Shown piece after piece: positions 29,253 to 38,463 of a DNA stretch of 64,000 nt (positions are counted from its first letter, which is position 1; each line of letters begins with the position of its first letter). This DNA is from Paraburkholderia ultramafica. Its GTDB lineage: Bacteria; Pseudomonadota; Gammaproteobacteria; Burkholderiales; Burkholderiaceae. Both the position numbers and the translations under genes were made by a program. The stretch is from NCBI RefSeq assembly GCF_902859915.1, contig NZ_CADIKK010000006.1, positions 217,703 through 281,702 on the forward strand, given 5' to 3'. A model generated the notes under the pieces. The model did no database searches. It was not told the origin of the DNA and saw only the letters and a program-made list of their open reading frames with translations.

Positions 29253-30242
29253 TCACACCCCGCGAAACTCCCGCCGCCATGCGGATGGCGACGTGCGAAA
29301 CGCATCCGCGAAATGTTGCCGTAGCGAAGCCGTCGAGCCGAAGCCCGCGATCTCCGCGATCGCTTCCACCGACTCGTCGGTGCTTTCCAGCAATTGCTGC
29401 GCGCGAGCGAGCCGCTGTGCCAGCAACCACGCGCCGACCGTGGTGCCGGTCGCGAGCCGGAAGCGTCGCGTGAAGGTGCGACGGCTCATCAGCGCGCGCC
29501 CGGCGAGCGTGTCGAGCGTATGCGGCACGTCCAGATTGCCGCTCACCCAATCGAGCAGTCCTGACAGCCGGTCGCCCCGCAGGTTCGGCGGCATCGGCTG
29601 CTGGACGAATTGCGCCTGACCGCCTTGCCGGTGCGGCGGCACCACCAGCCTGCGCGCCACATAGTTCGCCACCTGCGCGCCGCACATCTTGCGCAGCACG
29701 TGCAGGCAGCAGTCGAGGCCGGCCGCGGTGCCGGCCGAGGTCATCACGTTGCCGTCGTCGACGTAGAGCACGTCGGGGTCGAGCCGCACGCGCGGATAGC
29801 GGCGCGCGAAATCGTCGGCCCACGCCCAATGGGTCGAGGCCGGACGATCGTCGAGGATGCCGGCGGCGGCCAGCACGAACGCACCCAGACACAGCCCGAC
29901 CAGTTGCGCGCCGCGTGCGTGGGCGGCGCGCAAGGCGGCGAGCAGCGCGGCGGGCGGCGTCTCGTCAGGGTCGCGCCAGCTCGGCACGATGATCGTGTCG
30001 GCGTCGGCGAGCGCTTCGAGTCCGTGCGTGACGGCGATCGAGAAGCCGACGGTGGTGGTCAGCGCGCCCGTTTCAGCGGCGCAGACACGGAAGTCGAAGT
30101 CCGGCAGGCCGCCGCCGCTGCGGTCCTCGCCGAATACCACGCACGGCACCGACAGATGGAACGGGCTGATACGGTCGAACGCGACCACGGCGACGATGTG
30201 GCGGGGCGCGCCGCCGCGCTTCGCTCGTGAGGGTGCAGCCAA
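29253..30242 (-). CDS. GlxA-family AraC-type transcriptional regulator (DJ-1/PfpI + HTH)
   Basis: A 329-residue regulator with an N-terminal DJ-1/PfpI amidase-like domain (about 15-190, including the GLCLGAFVLAAAGILDDR nucleophile-elbow region with its Cys) and a C-terminal AraC helix-turn-helix pair (SRRTFTRRFRLATG and IAEIAGFGSTASLRQHF). Such regulators usually control the divergent neighbour, here an isochorismatase-fold hydrolase whose start lies 179 bases away. The ligand is unknown. Confidence 0.92.
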   Translation of the reverse strand: MAAPSRAKRGGAPRHIVAVVAFDRISPFHLSVPCVVFGEDRSGGGLPDFDFRVCAAETGALTTTVGFSIAVTHGLEALADADTIIVPSWRDPDETPPAALLAALRAAHARGAQLVGLCLGAFVLAAAGILDDRPASTHWAWADDFARRYPRVRLDPDVLYVDDGNVMTSAGTAAGLDCCLHVLRKMCGAQVANYVARRLVVPPHRQGGQAQFVQQPMPPNLRGDRLSGLLDWVSGNLDVPHTLDTLAGRALMSRRTFTRRFRLATGTTVGAWLLAQRLARAQQLLESTDESVEAIAEIAGFGSTASLRQHFADAFRTSPSAWRREFRGV

Positions 30243-30421
30243 CGATCACCTCGTCAAAGCAACGATGGCCCGATTCTAGCGAATCTTGTCATTCGGGTCG
30301 CTATCGTGAAAGCGGCGGCGCGCGAACAATGCAGTCATCGCCGCTGCCTCGCCCGATGCCCACGCCGGGCCGCACAGCGCGAGCCTTCCCCTTCATTCCC
30401 TGATTCGACAGAAGCCTTGCC

Positions 30422-31054
30422 ATGACCAACCCGCGCCGTGCGCTGATCGTCATCGACGTGCAGAACGAATACGTGACCGGCGATCTGCCGATCGAATTCC
30501 CGGACGTACAGACCTCGCTCGCCAACCTCGGCCGCGCGATGGATGCGGCGCGGGCCGCCGGCATACCGGTGGTGGTCGTGCAGAACTTCGCGCCGGCCAC
30601 CTCGCCGCTGTTCGCGCGTGGCAGCGCGGCGGCGGAGCTGCATCCGGTGGTGGGCTCGCGTGCCCACGATCACTACGTGGAGAAATCCCTGCCGAGCGCG
30701 TTCACCGGAACCGATCTGGCCGACTGGCTAGCCGCGCGGCAGATCGACACGCTGACGGTGACCGGCTACATGACGCACAACTGCGACGCGTCCACCATCA
30801 ACCACGCGGTTCACGCGGGGCTTGCCGTCGAATTCCTGCATGACGCGACGGGCTCGGTGCCGTATGAAAACAGTGCGGGCTTTGCCAGCGCTGAGGATAT
30901 CCACCGGGTATTCAACGTGGTGCTGCAATCGCGCTTCGCGGCGGTGGCGAGTACGGACGCGTGGATTGCATCAGTGAAGAGCGGGGCGCCGCTGGAGCGC
31001 GGCAACATCTATACGTCGAATCAGGCGGCGCGGGCTCGCCGGGCCGTTGCCTAA
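30422..31054 (+). CDS. Isochorismatase-family cysteine hydrolase
   Basis: A 210-residue single-domain amidohydrolase. The catalytic triad is visible: D12 in VIDVQNEYV, K88 in HYVEKSLPSAF and C121 in GYMTHNCDASTINHA; the conserved cis-peptide region precedes the Cys. Relatives cleave nicotinamide, N-carbamoyl compounds or isochorismate; the substrate cannot be read from sequence. Divergent from a GlxA-type regulator, which probably governs it. Confidence 0.9.
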   Translation: MTNPRRALIVIDVQNEYVTGDLPIEFPDVQTSLANLGRAMDAARAAGIPVVVVQNFAPATSPLFARGSAAAELHPVVGSRAHDHYVEKSLPSAFTGTDLADWLAARQIDTLTVTGYMTHNCDASTINHAVHAGLAVEFLHDATGSVPYENSAGFASAEDIHRVFNVVLQSRFAAVASTDAWIASVKSGAPLERGNIYTSNQAARARRAVA

Positions 31055-31153
31055 AGCGCGGGTGTTGCGCGGAACCGGCCGAATGATGTGGCATCGAGCG
31101 GCTGTCTCAGGTCGCGATGCAACGCCGCTGCACGAAGCTGCCACGCTTAAATG

Positions 31154-31193
31154 AAAGCGGGCGAATTACTCACCCGCCCGCCGCCCGCTTTTC
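31154..31193. terminator. Bidirectional terminator between isochorismatase gene and tetR
   Basis: AAAGCGGGCG (31154-31163) pairs with CGCCCGCTTT (31182-31191). The stem is flanked by T residues on the right and A residues on the left, so it could end transcripts from both convergent genes. Confidence 0.65.
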
Positions 31194-31242
31194 TGCGTTA
31201 GCCGTGCCGACACGATAGCTGCACTGCCGGAGCGCACAGCCG

Positions 31243-31884
31243 CTACGCTTTCACCTTGCGCAGCGCCGGGCTCAACCGCAGCGCGTCGAACATGCCTTCG
31301 ACCATCTGCTGCGCATGAGCGCCGAAATCCGTTGCGTCGGGCAGGAACAGCATGTCGCGCAGCGCGCCGCCGACATACGCATGTACCATCGCCGCCGCCA
31401 GCTTCGTATCGAGATCCGCGGGCATTTGCCCCTTCGAGATCGCGTTGCGCAGACCGCCTTCGATCTTCAACAGTCCTTCGCGCATGTTGGTCTGATAGCG
31501 GACCATCACCGGCCCCATTTCCTCGACCAGCTCGCATTTCAGAAACAGGATGTCGAACACGCGCCGGCGCCGCGGGTCGTTGGCCGTGTCGCGCAGACAG
31601 ACCATGCAGATTTCCATCAGGCGCCCGAGCGGATCGGGCTCGTTGGGGTCTTGCGACGCGGCTTTGAGTTCGTCCAGCGGCAGCAGCACGCGGTCGAACA
31701 TTTCGGTAAACAGGTCGCTTTTGTGCGCGAAGTGCCAGTAGATTGCGCCGCGCGTGACGCCGGCAGCCTGGGCGATATCGGCGAGCGAAGTTCGCGATAC
31801 GCCCTTCTCGAAGAAAACGCGTTCAGCCGCGTCGAGAATGCTTGTGCGCGTCTCCAGCGCCTCTTCTTTGGTTCTTCTGACCAT
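31243..31884 (-). CDS. TetR-family efflux repressor (AcrR/BpeR-like)
   Basis: A 213-residue repressor: MVRRTKEEALETRTSILDAAERVFFEKGVSRTSL is split by the helix-turn-helix IAQAAGVTRGAIYWHFAHKSDLF, the standard AcrR/TtgR-type sequence. The C-terminal ligand domain is all-helical. It is divergent from the RND efflux operon and should repress it until drug-like ligands bind; by homology it is BpeR-like. Its own promoter carries a 13-bp palindrome, so autoregulation is likely. Confidence 0.93.
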   Translation of the reverse strand: MVRRTKEEALETRTSILDAAERVFFEKGVSRTSLADIAQAAGVTRGAIYWHFAHKSDLFTEMFDRVLLPLDELKAASQDPNEPDPLGRLMEICMVCLRDTANDPRRRRVFDILFLKCELVEEMGPVMVRYQTNMREGLLKIEGGLRNAISKGQMPADLDTKLAAAMVHAYVGGALRDMLFLPDATDFGAHAQQMVEGMFDALRLSPALRKVKA

Positions 31885-31925
31885 ATTGGTATGACCTGCC
31901 CTGTTGCGGGGGTTTTCCCGAACTT

Positions 31926-31955
31926 TTTAAAGTCAGCCCGGTGACAATCTGTCAA
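31926..31955 (-). promoter_or_regulatory. Promoter of tetR with 13-bp palindrome
   Basis: Read on the minus strand: TTGACA (31955-31950), 18-base spacer, TTTAAA (31931-31926), about 40 bases before the ATG. The palindrome TGACAATCTGTCA (31942-31954, plus strand) covers the -35 element and could be an operator. Confidence 0.6.
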
Positions 31956-32017
31956 CTATTGCGCAATTTACGAAGCATTCTTGCGGGCCTTCTCCGCGCA
32001 AGAGAGGCAAATGCACT

Positions 32018-32047
32018 TTTACATTCATTCTTGAACGTATATATAAT
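32018..32047 (+). promoter_or_regulatory. Promoter of the RND efflux operon with AcrR-like operator
   Basis: TTTACA (32018-32023), 18-base spacer, TATAAT (32042-32047). The spacer holds an imperfect palindrome, TACATTCATTCT followed by TGAACGTATATA (32020-32043), that resembles the E. coli AcrR box (TACAT-x-CATT-xx-TGAA-x-GTAT). A repressor bound here would occlude the promoter. Confidence 0.65.
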
Positions 32048-32054
32048 AGCACCC

Positions 32055-32314
32055 CACGATCGGATAGCCCAAGCCGTGACGACCAGTTAATATCCGTCAC
32101 TGTTGCCTTTCAAAACGCTCCTGCGCGTCGCCCGAATGGGCGGCGCCGTGCGGCATTGCCCGGTATGGCGCATTTCGCAGCAGGATGCCCCTGCGGGTGC
32201 GGATTGCATCCACGGGCTTCCGGTCAGGCGTCGCAAGACGCATGTGTGCGCTGTCGTCCCCGGGGTAGGGATGCGCGCACTTTTTCATTCTCAGTCTTTG
32301 ACAGAGGTCGCTCC
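32055..32314 (+). other. Long 5' leader of the RND efflux operon
   Basis: About 260 bases separate the predicted transcription start from the adaptor-protein ATG. A frame of 80 codons (32103-32345, TTG start) overlaps the adaptor start out of frame, but its Arg/His-rich product has no motif and no ribosome binding site. I see no known riboswitch fold. Confidence 0.45.
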
Positions 32315-33547
32315 ATGCGCGTCGAACGGGTTCCATTCCGCTTAATCAGTGCCGCGACGGCTGCCATATTGCTGGCAGCGTGCGGACCAAAACAATCTGC
32401 CCCGCCGCCACAGGCGCCCGAAGTCGGCGTCGTCACCGTCCAGCCGACCACCGTGCCGGTCGTCACCGAACTGCCCGGCCGCACCAGCGCTTTCCTCGTC
32501 GCGCAAGTGCGCGCACGGGTCGACGGCATCGTGCTGCGTCGCGAGTTCACGGAAGGCAGCCAGGTGACAGCCGGCCAGCGTCTGTACAAGATCGATCCGG
32601 CGCCGTACATCGCGACGTTGAACAACGCGAAGGCGACGCTCGCCAAGGCGCAGGCCAACCTCGTGTCGACCACCGCGCAGGCGAACCGTTACAAGGTGCT
32701 GGTCACCGCCAACGCGGTCAGCAAGCAGGACTACGACAACGCGGTGGCCGCGCAAGGTCAGGCCGCGGCCGACGTCGCCGCCGGCAAGGCAGCGGTCGAC
32801 ACGGCGCAGATCAACCTCGGCTATACCGACGTGACCTCGCCGGTGACCGGCCAGATCGGCGTGTCGCAAGTCACGCCGGGCGCCTACGTGCAGGCGAGCG
32901 CGGCCACACTGCTGGCCACGGTCCAGCAGCTCGATCCGGTCTACGTGGACCTGACGCAATCGAGCCTCGACGGTCTGAAGCTGCGCCGCGAAGTGCAGGA
33001 AGGCCGTCTGAAGACGACCGGCCCAGGCGCTGCGCAGGTGTCGCTGATTCTCGAAGACGGCCGCGTCTATCCGGAAAAGGGCAAGCTGCAGTTCACCGAC
33101 GTGACGGTCGACCAGAGCACCGGCTCGGTCACGGTTCGCGCAATCTTCAAGAACGCGGACAAGGTGCTGCTGCCGGGCATGTTCGTGCGCGCGAAGATCG
33201 AGGAAGGCGTCAACCAGAACGCGCTCGTCGTGCCGCAAGTCGGCATCACGCACGACCAGAAAGGTCAGCCGACCACGCTGGTCGTCGGCGCCGGCAACAA
33301 GGTCGAATTGCGTCAGCTCGTCACTGCCGGCACGTTCGGTTCGAACTGGGTGGTCGCAAGCGGCCTGAACCCCGGTGACCGCGTGATTGTCCAGGGCACC
33401 GACAAGGCACGCCCCGGCCAGCAGGTCAAGCCAGTTGCCGCGCAACTTCCCGCCACCCCCGCTTCCGACGCAGCCGCCCCAGGCGCGCCGGCCGCCAGCG
33501 GTGCTGCCCAGACGGCTCAACCAGCCTCTGCCGCATCGGGCGCGTAA
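32315..33547 (+). CDS. bpeA: RND efflux periplasmic adaptor lipoprotein (BpeA/AcrA-like)
   Basis: Membrane-fusion protein that bridges the inner-membrane pump and outer-membrane channel. ATG 32315 gives 410 residues with a lipoprotein signal (MRVERVPFRLISAATAAILL then AAC-GPK). The typical AcrA layout follows: lipoyl halves around QVRARVDGIVLRREF and GYTDVTSPVTGQIG, an alpha-hairpin between them (AKAQANLVSTTAQANRYKVL), and beta-barrel and proximal domains. The C-terminus is Ala/Pro-rich. The pump gene follows after 18 bases. Confidence 0.95.
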   Translation: MRVERVPFRLISAATAAILLAACGPKQSAPPPQAPEVGVVTVQPTTVPVVTELPGRTSAFLVAQVRARVDGIVLRREFTEGSQVTAGQRLYKIDPAPYIATLNNAKATLAKAQANLVSTTAQANRYKVLVTANAVSKQDYDNAVAAQGQAAADVAAGKAAVDTAQINLGYTDVTSPVTGQIGVSQVTPGAYVQASAATLLATVQQLDPVYVDLTQSSLDGLKLRREVQEGRLKTTGPGAAQVSLILEDGRVYPEKGKLQFTDVTVDQSTGSVTVRAIFKNADKVLLPGMFVRAKIEEGVNQNALVVPQVGITHDQKGQPTTLVVGAGNKVELRQLVTAGTFGSNWVVASGLNPGDRVIVQGTDKARPGQQVKPVAAQLPATPASDAAAPGAPAASGAAQTAQPASAASGA

Positions 33548-33565
33548 TAACAGGGAGCCCGCCTC

Positions 33566-36500
33566 ATGGCAAAGTTCTTTATTGATCGCCCGATTTTTGC
33601 ATGGGTGATCGCCATCATTCTGATGCTCGCGGGTATCGCGTCGGTCTTCACGTTGCCGATCGCGCAATACCCGACCATCGCGCCGCCGGCCGTGCAGATC
33701 AGCGCAACGTACCCGGGCGCATCGGCGAAGACGGTGGAAAACACCGTCACGCAGGTGATCGAGCAGCAGATGAGTGGTCTCGACCACTTGCTGTATCTGG
33801 CGTCCACCTCGGACGATTCGGGTACGGCAACCATCACGCTGACGTTCGCGGCCGGCACCAATCCTGACATCGCGCAGGTGCAGGTGCAGAACAAGCTGCA
33901 ACTTGCCACGCCGCTGCTGCCGCAAGCCGTGCAGCAGTTGGGCACCAAGGTCACGAAGTCGAGCAGCAGCTTCCTGCTGGTCATGGCGTTCGTGTCCGAA
34001 GACGGCAGCATGAGCAAGTACGACCTGGCGAACTATGTCGCGTCGAACGTTCAGGATCCGATCAGCCGTATCGACGGCGTGGGCACGGTGACGCTGTTCG
34101 GCTCGCAGTACGCGATGCGGGTCTGGCTTGACGCGAACAAGCTGAACAACTTCGGCCTGACGCCAGTCGACGTGGAAACCGCATTGCAGGCGCAGAACGT
34201 GCAGGTCGCGGGCGGCTCGCTCGGCGGCACGCCGTCGGTGCAGGGTCAGGTGCTGCAGGCAACCATTACGCAAGCCACGCTGCTGAATACGCCTGAACAG
34301 TTCGGCAACGTGCTGCTGAAGGTGAACCCCGACGGCTCGCAGGTGCGGATCCGCGACGTGGGGCACGTCGAGCTGGGCGGCGAAAACTACAACTTCGACA
34401 CTAAATACAACGGGCAGCCGACGGCAGGCTTCGGTATCCAGCTCGCGACCGGCGCCAACGCGCTGGCCACCGCCAAGGCGGTGCGCGCGAAGATCACTGA
34501 ACTGTCGAAGTACTTCCCGCACGGTCTGGTCGTGCAGTATCCGTACGACACCACGCCGTTCGTGCGCCTGTCGATCGAGGAAGTGGTCAAGACGCTGCTC
34601 GAAGGTATCGTGCTGGTGTTCCTGGTCATGTACCTGTTCCTGCAGAACCTGCGCGCCACGCTGATCCCGACGATCGCCGTGCCGGTGGTGCTGCTGGGCA
34701 CGTTCGCGATCATGGGCGTGGTCGGCTTCTCGATCAACACGCTGTCAATGTTCGGGCTCGTCCTGGCGATCGGCTTGCTGGTGGACGATGCGATCGTGGT
34801 GGTGGAAAACGTCGAGCGGGTGATGCAGGAAGAGGGCTTGTCGCCTCGAGACGCGACCCGCAAGGCAATGGACCAGATCACCGGCGCGCTGGTCGGCGTC
34901 GCGCTCGTCCTGTCGGCGGTGTTCGTGCCGGTGGCGTTCTCCGGCGGTTCGGTCGGCGCCATTTACCGGCAGTTCTCGCTGACGATCGTGGCGGCGATGG
35001 TGCTGTCCGTGCTGGTCGCGTTGATTCTGACGCCGGCGCTGTGCGCGACGATCCTCAAGCCGATTCCGCAAGGTCATCACGAAAAAGCCACTGGCTTCTT
35101 CGGCTGGTTCAACCGCACGTTCAACAAGAGCCGCGACAAGTATCACTCGGGCGTGCACCACGTGATCAAGCGCTCGGGCCGTTGGCTGATCATCTACATG
35201 GTGGTGATCTTCGCGGTCGGCCTGCTGTTCGTCAGACTGCCGAAGTCGTTCCTGCCTGACGAAGATCAGGGCACGATGTTCGTGCTGGTGCAAACGCCGT
35301 CGGGTTCGACCCAGGAAACCACGGCACGCGCGCTGAAGGACATTTCCGACTACCTGCTCAACGACGAGAAGTCGATTGTCGAATCGACCTTCACGGTGAA
35401 CGGCTTCAGCTTCGCCGGCCGCGGCCAGAACGCGGGCCTCGTGTTCGTGCGGATGAAGGATTACGCGCAGCGTCAGCACGCGGACCAGAAGGTGCAGGCG
35501 CTGGTGGGCCGTCTCTACATGCACTTCAGCACCTACAAGAACGCGACGGTGTTCCCGGTCAATCCGCCGTCGATTCCTGAGCTTGGCACCGCAGCGGGCT
35601 TCGACTTCCAGTTGCAGGACCGCGCGGGCATCGGCCACGCGAAGCTGATGGAAGCACGCAATATGTTGCTGGGCCTGGCGGCGAAAGATCCGACGCTGGC
35701 GCAGGTGCGTCCGAACGGCCTGAACGATACGCCGCAGTTCAAGGTGAGCATCGACCACGAGAAGGCTTCCGCGCTCGGCGTCTCGCTGTCTTCGATCGAC
35801 CAGACGTTCTCGATCGCGTGGGCGTCGCAGTACGTGAACAACTTCCTCGATACCGACGGCCGGATCAAGAAGGTGTTCTTGCAGAGTGACGCGCCGTTCC
35901 GGATGAAACCGGAAGACGTGAACGGCTGGTTCGTGCGCAACAGCGCGGGCACGATGGTACCGTTCTCGGCGTTCGCAAGCACCGAGTGGACCTTTGGTTC
36001 GCCGAAGCTGGAGCGCTACAACGGTATCTCGTCGGTGGAAATCCAGGGCGCGGCGGCACCGGGCAAGTCGACCGGTCAGGCGATGACGGCGATGGAAGCC
36101 CTCGTGGCGAAGTTGCCGGCGGGCGTCGGCTACGAATGGACTGGCCTGTCGTTGCAGGAACGCCAGTCCGGTTCGCAGGCGCCGATTCTGTACGGCATCT
36201 CGATCCTCGTGGTGTTCCTGTGTCTCGCGGCGCTGTATGAAAGCTGGTCGATTCCGTTCTCGGTGATCATGGTGGTGCCGCTCGGCGTGATCGGCGCACT
36301 GCTGGCCGCGACGCTGCGCGGACTCGAGAACGACGTGTTCTTCCAGGTGGGTCTGTTGACCACGGTCGGGTTGTCGGCGAAGAACGCGATTCTGATCGTG
36401 GAATTCGCCCGTGAACTGCAGCAGGGTGAAGGCATGGGGCCGATCGAGGCCGCGCTGGAAGCAGCGCGTCTGCGGTTGCGTCCGATCCTGATGACCTCGC

Positions 36501-36787
36501 TCGCGTTCATTCTCGGCGTGATGCCGCTCGCGATCAGTAACGGCGCGGGCTCGGCCAGCCAGCACGCGATCGGTACCGGCGTGATCGGCGGGATGCTGAC
36601 GGCGACCTTCCTGGCGATTTTCATGATCCCGATGTTCTTCGTCGTGATCCGCGCGAAATTCGGCGGTGAGAAGGAAGACCCGGATGAGGCGCTCGCTCAC
36701 TACAACCAGCACCATCCGCATGATCCGGAAGCTGGCGGGTCGGCTGGCGGGTCGACTGATCAAGGCTCGGGCAAGGACGGACATTGA
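33566..36787 (+). CDS. bpeB: RND multidrug efflux pump, HAE1 family (BpeB/AcrB-like)
   Basis: Inner-membrane proton/drug antiporter of 1073 residues. It begins [20 protein letters not shown], has the proton-relay pair D407-D408 in [32 protein letters not shown], and the second-half motif [17 protein letters not shown] near residues 930-945. Two six-helix bundles and two large periplasmic loops match AcrB length. The C-terminal tail is His/Gly/Ser-rich. The outer-membrane gene starts two bases after the stop codon ends. Confidence 0.97.
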   Translation: MAKFFIDRPIFAWVIAIILMLAGIASVFTLPIAQYPTIAPPAVQISATYPGASAKTVENTVTQVIEQQMSGLDHLLYLASTSDDSGTATITLTFAAGTNPDIAQVQVQNKLQLATPLLPQAVQQLGTKVTKSSSSFLLVMAFVSEDGSMSKYDLANYVASNVQDPISRIDGVGTVTLFGSQYAMRVWLDANKLNNFGLTPVDVETALQAQNVQVAGGSLGGTPSVQGQVLQATITQATLLNTPEQFGNVLLKVNPDGSQVRIRDVGHVELGGENYNFDTKYNGQPTAGFGIQLATGANALATAKAVRAKITELSKYFPHGLVVQYPYDTTPFVRLSIEEVVKTLLEGIVLVFLVMYLFLQNLRATLIPTIAVPVVLLGTFAIMGVVGFSINTLSMFGLVLAIGLLVDDAIVVVENVERVMQEEGLSPRDATRKAMDQITGALVGVALVLSAVFVPVAFSGGSVGAIYRQFSLTIVAAMVLSVLVALILTPALCATILKPIPQGHHEKATGFFGWFNRTFNKSRDKYHSGVHHVIKRSGRWLIIYMVVIFAVGLLFVRLPKSFLPDEDQGTMFVLVQTPSGSTQETTARALKDISDYLLNDEKSIVESTFTVNGFSFAGRGQNAGLVFVRMKDYAQRQHADQKVQALVGRLYMHFSTYKNATVFPVNPPSIPELGTAAGFDFQLQDRAGIGHAKLMEARNMLLGLAAKDPTLAQVRPNGLNDTPQFKVSIDHEKASALGVSLSSIDQTFSIAWASQYVNNFLDTDGRIKKVFLQSDAPFRMKPEDVNGWFVRNSAGTMVPFSAFASTEWTFGSPKLERYNGISSVEIQGAAAPGKSTGQAMTAMEALVAKLPAGVGYEWTGLSLQERQSGSQAPILYGISILVVFLCLAALYESWSIPFSVIMVVPLGVIGALLAATLRGLENDVFFQVGLLTTVGLSAKNAILIVEFARELQQGEGMGPIEAALEAARLRLRPILMTSLAFILGVMPLAISNGAGSASQHAIGTGVIGGMLTATFLAIFMIPMFFVVIRAKFGGEKEDPDEALAHYNQHHPHDPEAGGSAGGSTDQGSGKDGH

Positions 36788-36788
36788 G

Positions 36789-38303
36789 ATGCAAAAACAC
36801 TCTCTAATTGCAGTGGCGGTCGCGTTGCTCGCCGCGGGTTGCACGATGGCGCCGCACTACCAGCGCCCGGCTGCGCCCGTGACGGCGACCTTCCCGACCG
36901 GCGGCGTGTACGACACGCAGCCGGGCGCGACCGGCGCGCGTAGCGCGAACGGCCAGGCTGCCGCCGACATCGGCTGGCGCGAGTTCTTCATCGATCCGCG
37001 CATGCAGCGGCTGATCGAGATCGCGCTGAAGAACAACCGCGATCTGCGCGTGTCGGTGCTGAACATGCAGGCGTCGCAGGCGCAGTACCGGATCGTTCGC
37101 GCCGGCCTGTTCCCGACGCTCAATGCGGCGGCTTCCGGAAGCGCGCAGCGCACGCCGCGCGACCTGGCATTGTTCGACCAGACGATTTCCCGCTCGTACT
37201 CGGTCGGTTTGAACGCGTCGTGGGAAATCGACTTCTTCGGGCGGATTCAGAGCCTGAAGGATCAGGCGTTGGCGATCTACCTTGGCACGGCCCAGGCACG
37301 CAAGGCGGCGGAAATCGCGCTGGTCTCGCAGGTGGCGAACCAGTACCTGACGGTGCTCGAACTGGACGACCTGCTGAAGGTCACGCAGGACACGCTGACG
37401 ACGTCGCAGGAATCGTATCGGATCACCAAGCTGCAGTTCGACAACGGCACCGGCTCGGAACTCGATCTGCGCCAGGCGCAGACGGTGGTCGAGACGGCCA
37501 CCGCCAACCTGCAGTCGCAGGAGCGTTTGCGGGCTCAGGCCGAGAACGCGCTGGTGCTGCTGCTGGGCGAACCGTTGCCGGCCGATCTGCCGCCGGGCCT
37601 GAGGCTGGGCGACCAGAATCTCCTCACGGATATTCCGGCAGGTCTGCCGTCCGATCTGCTGACGCGTCGTCCGGACATCATGGAGGCCGAGGAGAATCTG
37701 CTCGCGGCCAACGCGAACATCGGCGCGGCGCGCGCGGCGTTCTTCCCGAAGGTTTCGCTGACCGGCAGTTTCGGTACGCTGAGCCCGACGCTCGGCGGTC
37801 TGTTCAAGCCGGGTTCAGCGGCGTGGAGCTTCGCGCCGTCGATCACGTTGCCGATCTTCGAGGGCGGCCAGAACGTCGCCAACCTGAATCTTGCCAACAT
37901 CCAGAAGAACGCCCAGATCGCCACGTATGAAAAGGCGATCCAGACGGCCTTCCGCGAAGTGGCGGACGGACTGGCGGCGCGCGGCACGTTCGATCAGCAG
38001 ATTCAGGCGCTCGAGCGCAATACCTTTGCCGAGCAGCGTCGGCTGGATCTGTCGAACCTGCGCTACACGAACGGGGTCGACAGCTATCTGGCGGTGCTGA
38101 CCGCGCAGACCGATCTGTACACGTCGCAGCAGTTGTTGGTTACCGCGCGGCTGGAACGCCTGCAGAACCTGGTCACGCTGTACCAGGCACTCGGCGGCGG
38201 CTGGATCGAGCGTACCGGCGAGCAGCCGCGTCCGGCCGACGCGCCGGTCGACTACGGCGCGGCGAGTGCGCCGGTGGCGGCTTCGGCGGCGAACGCGAGC
38301 TGA
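36789..38303 (+). CDS. oprB: RND efflux outer-membrane channel lipoprotein (OprB/NodT family)
   Basis: TolC-like trimeric channel of 504 residues. ATG 36789 lies essentially at the bpeB stop, with GGACATTGAG upstream; the longer frame starting inside bpeB is not real. The lipobox is LLAAGC-TMAPHYQRP. The two OEP repeats show NRDLRVSVLNMQASQAQYR, SWEIDFFGRIQSLKDQALA and SLTGSFGTLSPTLGGLF. It completes the tripartite efflux pump and is followed by a strong terminator. Confidence 0.95.
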   Translation: MQKHSLIAVAVALLAAGCTMAPHYQRPAAPVTATFPTGGVYDTQPGATGARSANGQAAADIGWREFFIDPRMQRLIEIALKNNRDLRVSVLNMQASQAQYRIVRAGLFPTLNAAASGSAQRTPRDLALFDQTISRSYSVGLNASWEIDFFGRIQSLKDQALAIYLGTAQARKAAEIALVSQVANQYLTVLELDDLLKVTQDTLTTSQESYRITKLQFDNGTGSELDLRQAQTVVETATANLQSQERLRAQAENALVLLLGEPLPADLPPGLRLGDQNLLTDIPAGLPSDLLTRRPDIMEAEENLLAANANIGAARAAFFPKVSLTGSFGTLSPTLGGLFKPGSAAWSFAPSITLPIFEGGQNVANLNLANIQKNAQIATYEKAIQTAFREVADGLAARGTFDQQIQALERNTFAEQRRLDLSNLRYTNGVDSYLAVLTAQTDLYTSQQLLVTARLERLQNLVTLYQALGGGWIERTGEQPRPADAPVDYGAASAPVAASAANAS

Positions 38304-38387
38304 GTCTCCCGGTTTGAGTCTCTGATACCAGCGCTAACGCGGGGCGGTTTCTGATTCAGGAGACCGAGCCGCGCAGCCGGACCAACA

Positions 38388-38420
38388 AAAACGCCACGGC
38401 ATGCCGCGGCGTTTTTTTAT
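38388..38420. terminator. Strong bidirectional terminator after efflux operon
   Basis: AAAAACGCC-A-CGG, loop CATG, CCG-C-GGCGTTTTTTT: a stem of 9-11 pairs with a single A-C mismatch, preceded by A5 and followed by T7. It serves the efflux operon on the plus strand and probably the permease gene on the minus strand. Confidence 0.88.
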
Positions 38421-38463
38421 CCACTGCCGCGGCTCGCACCGCGCCAGTGAGCGGCGGCGACGC

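Noticed and set aside
34745..36844. 699-codon minus-strand frame opposite the RND pump
   Set aside because: Composition (HRH/DRE/QRR strings) is typical of an antisense shadow; no domain recognised.
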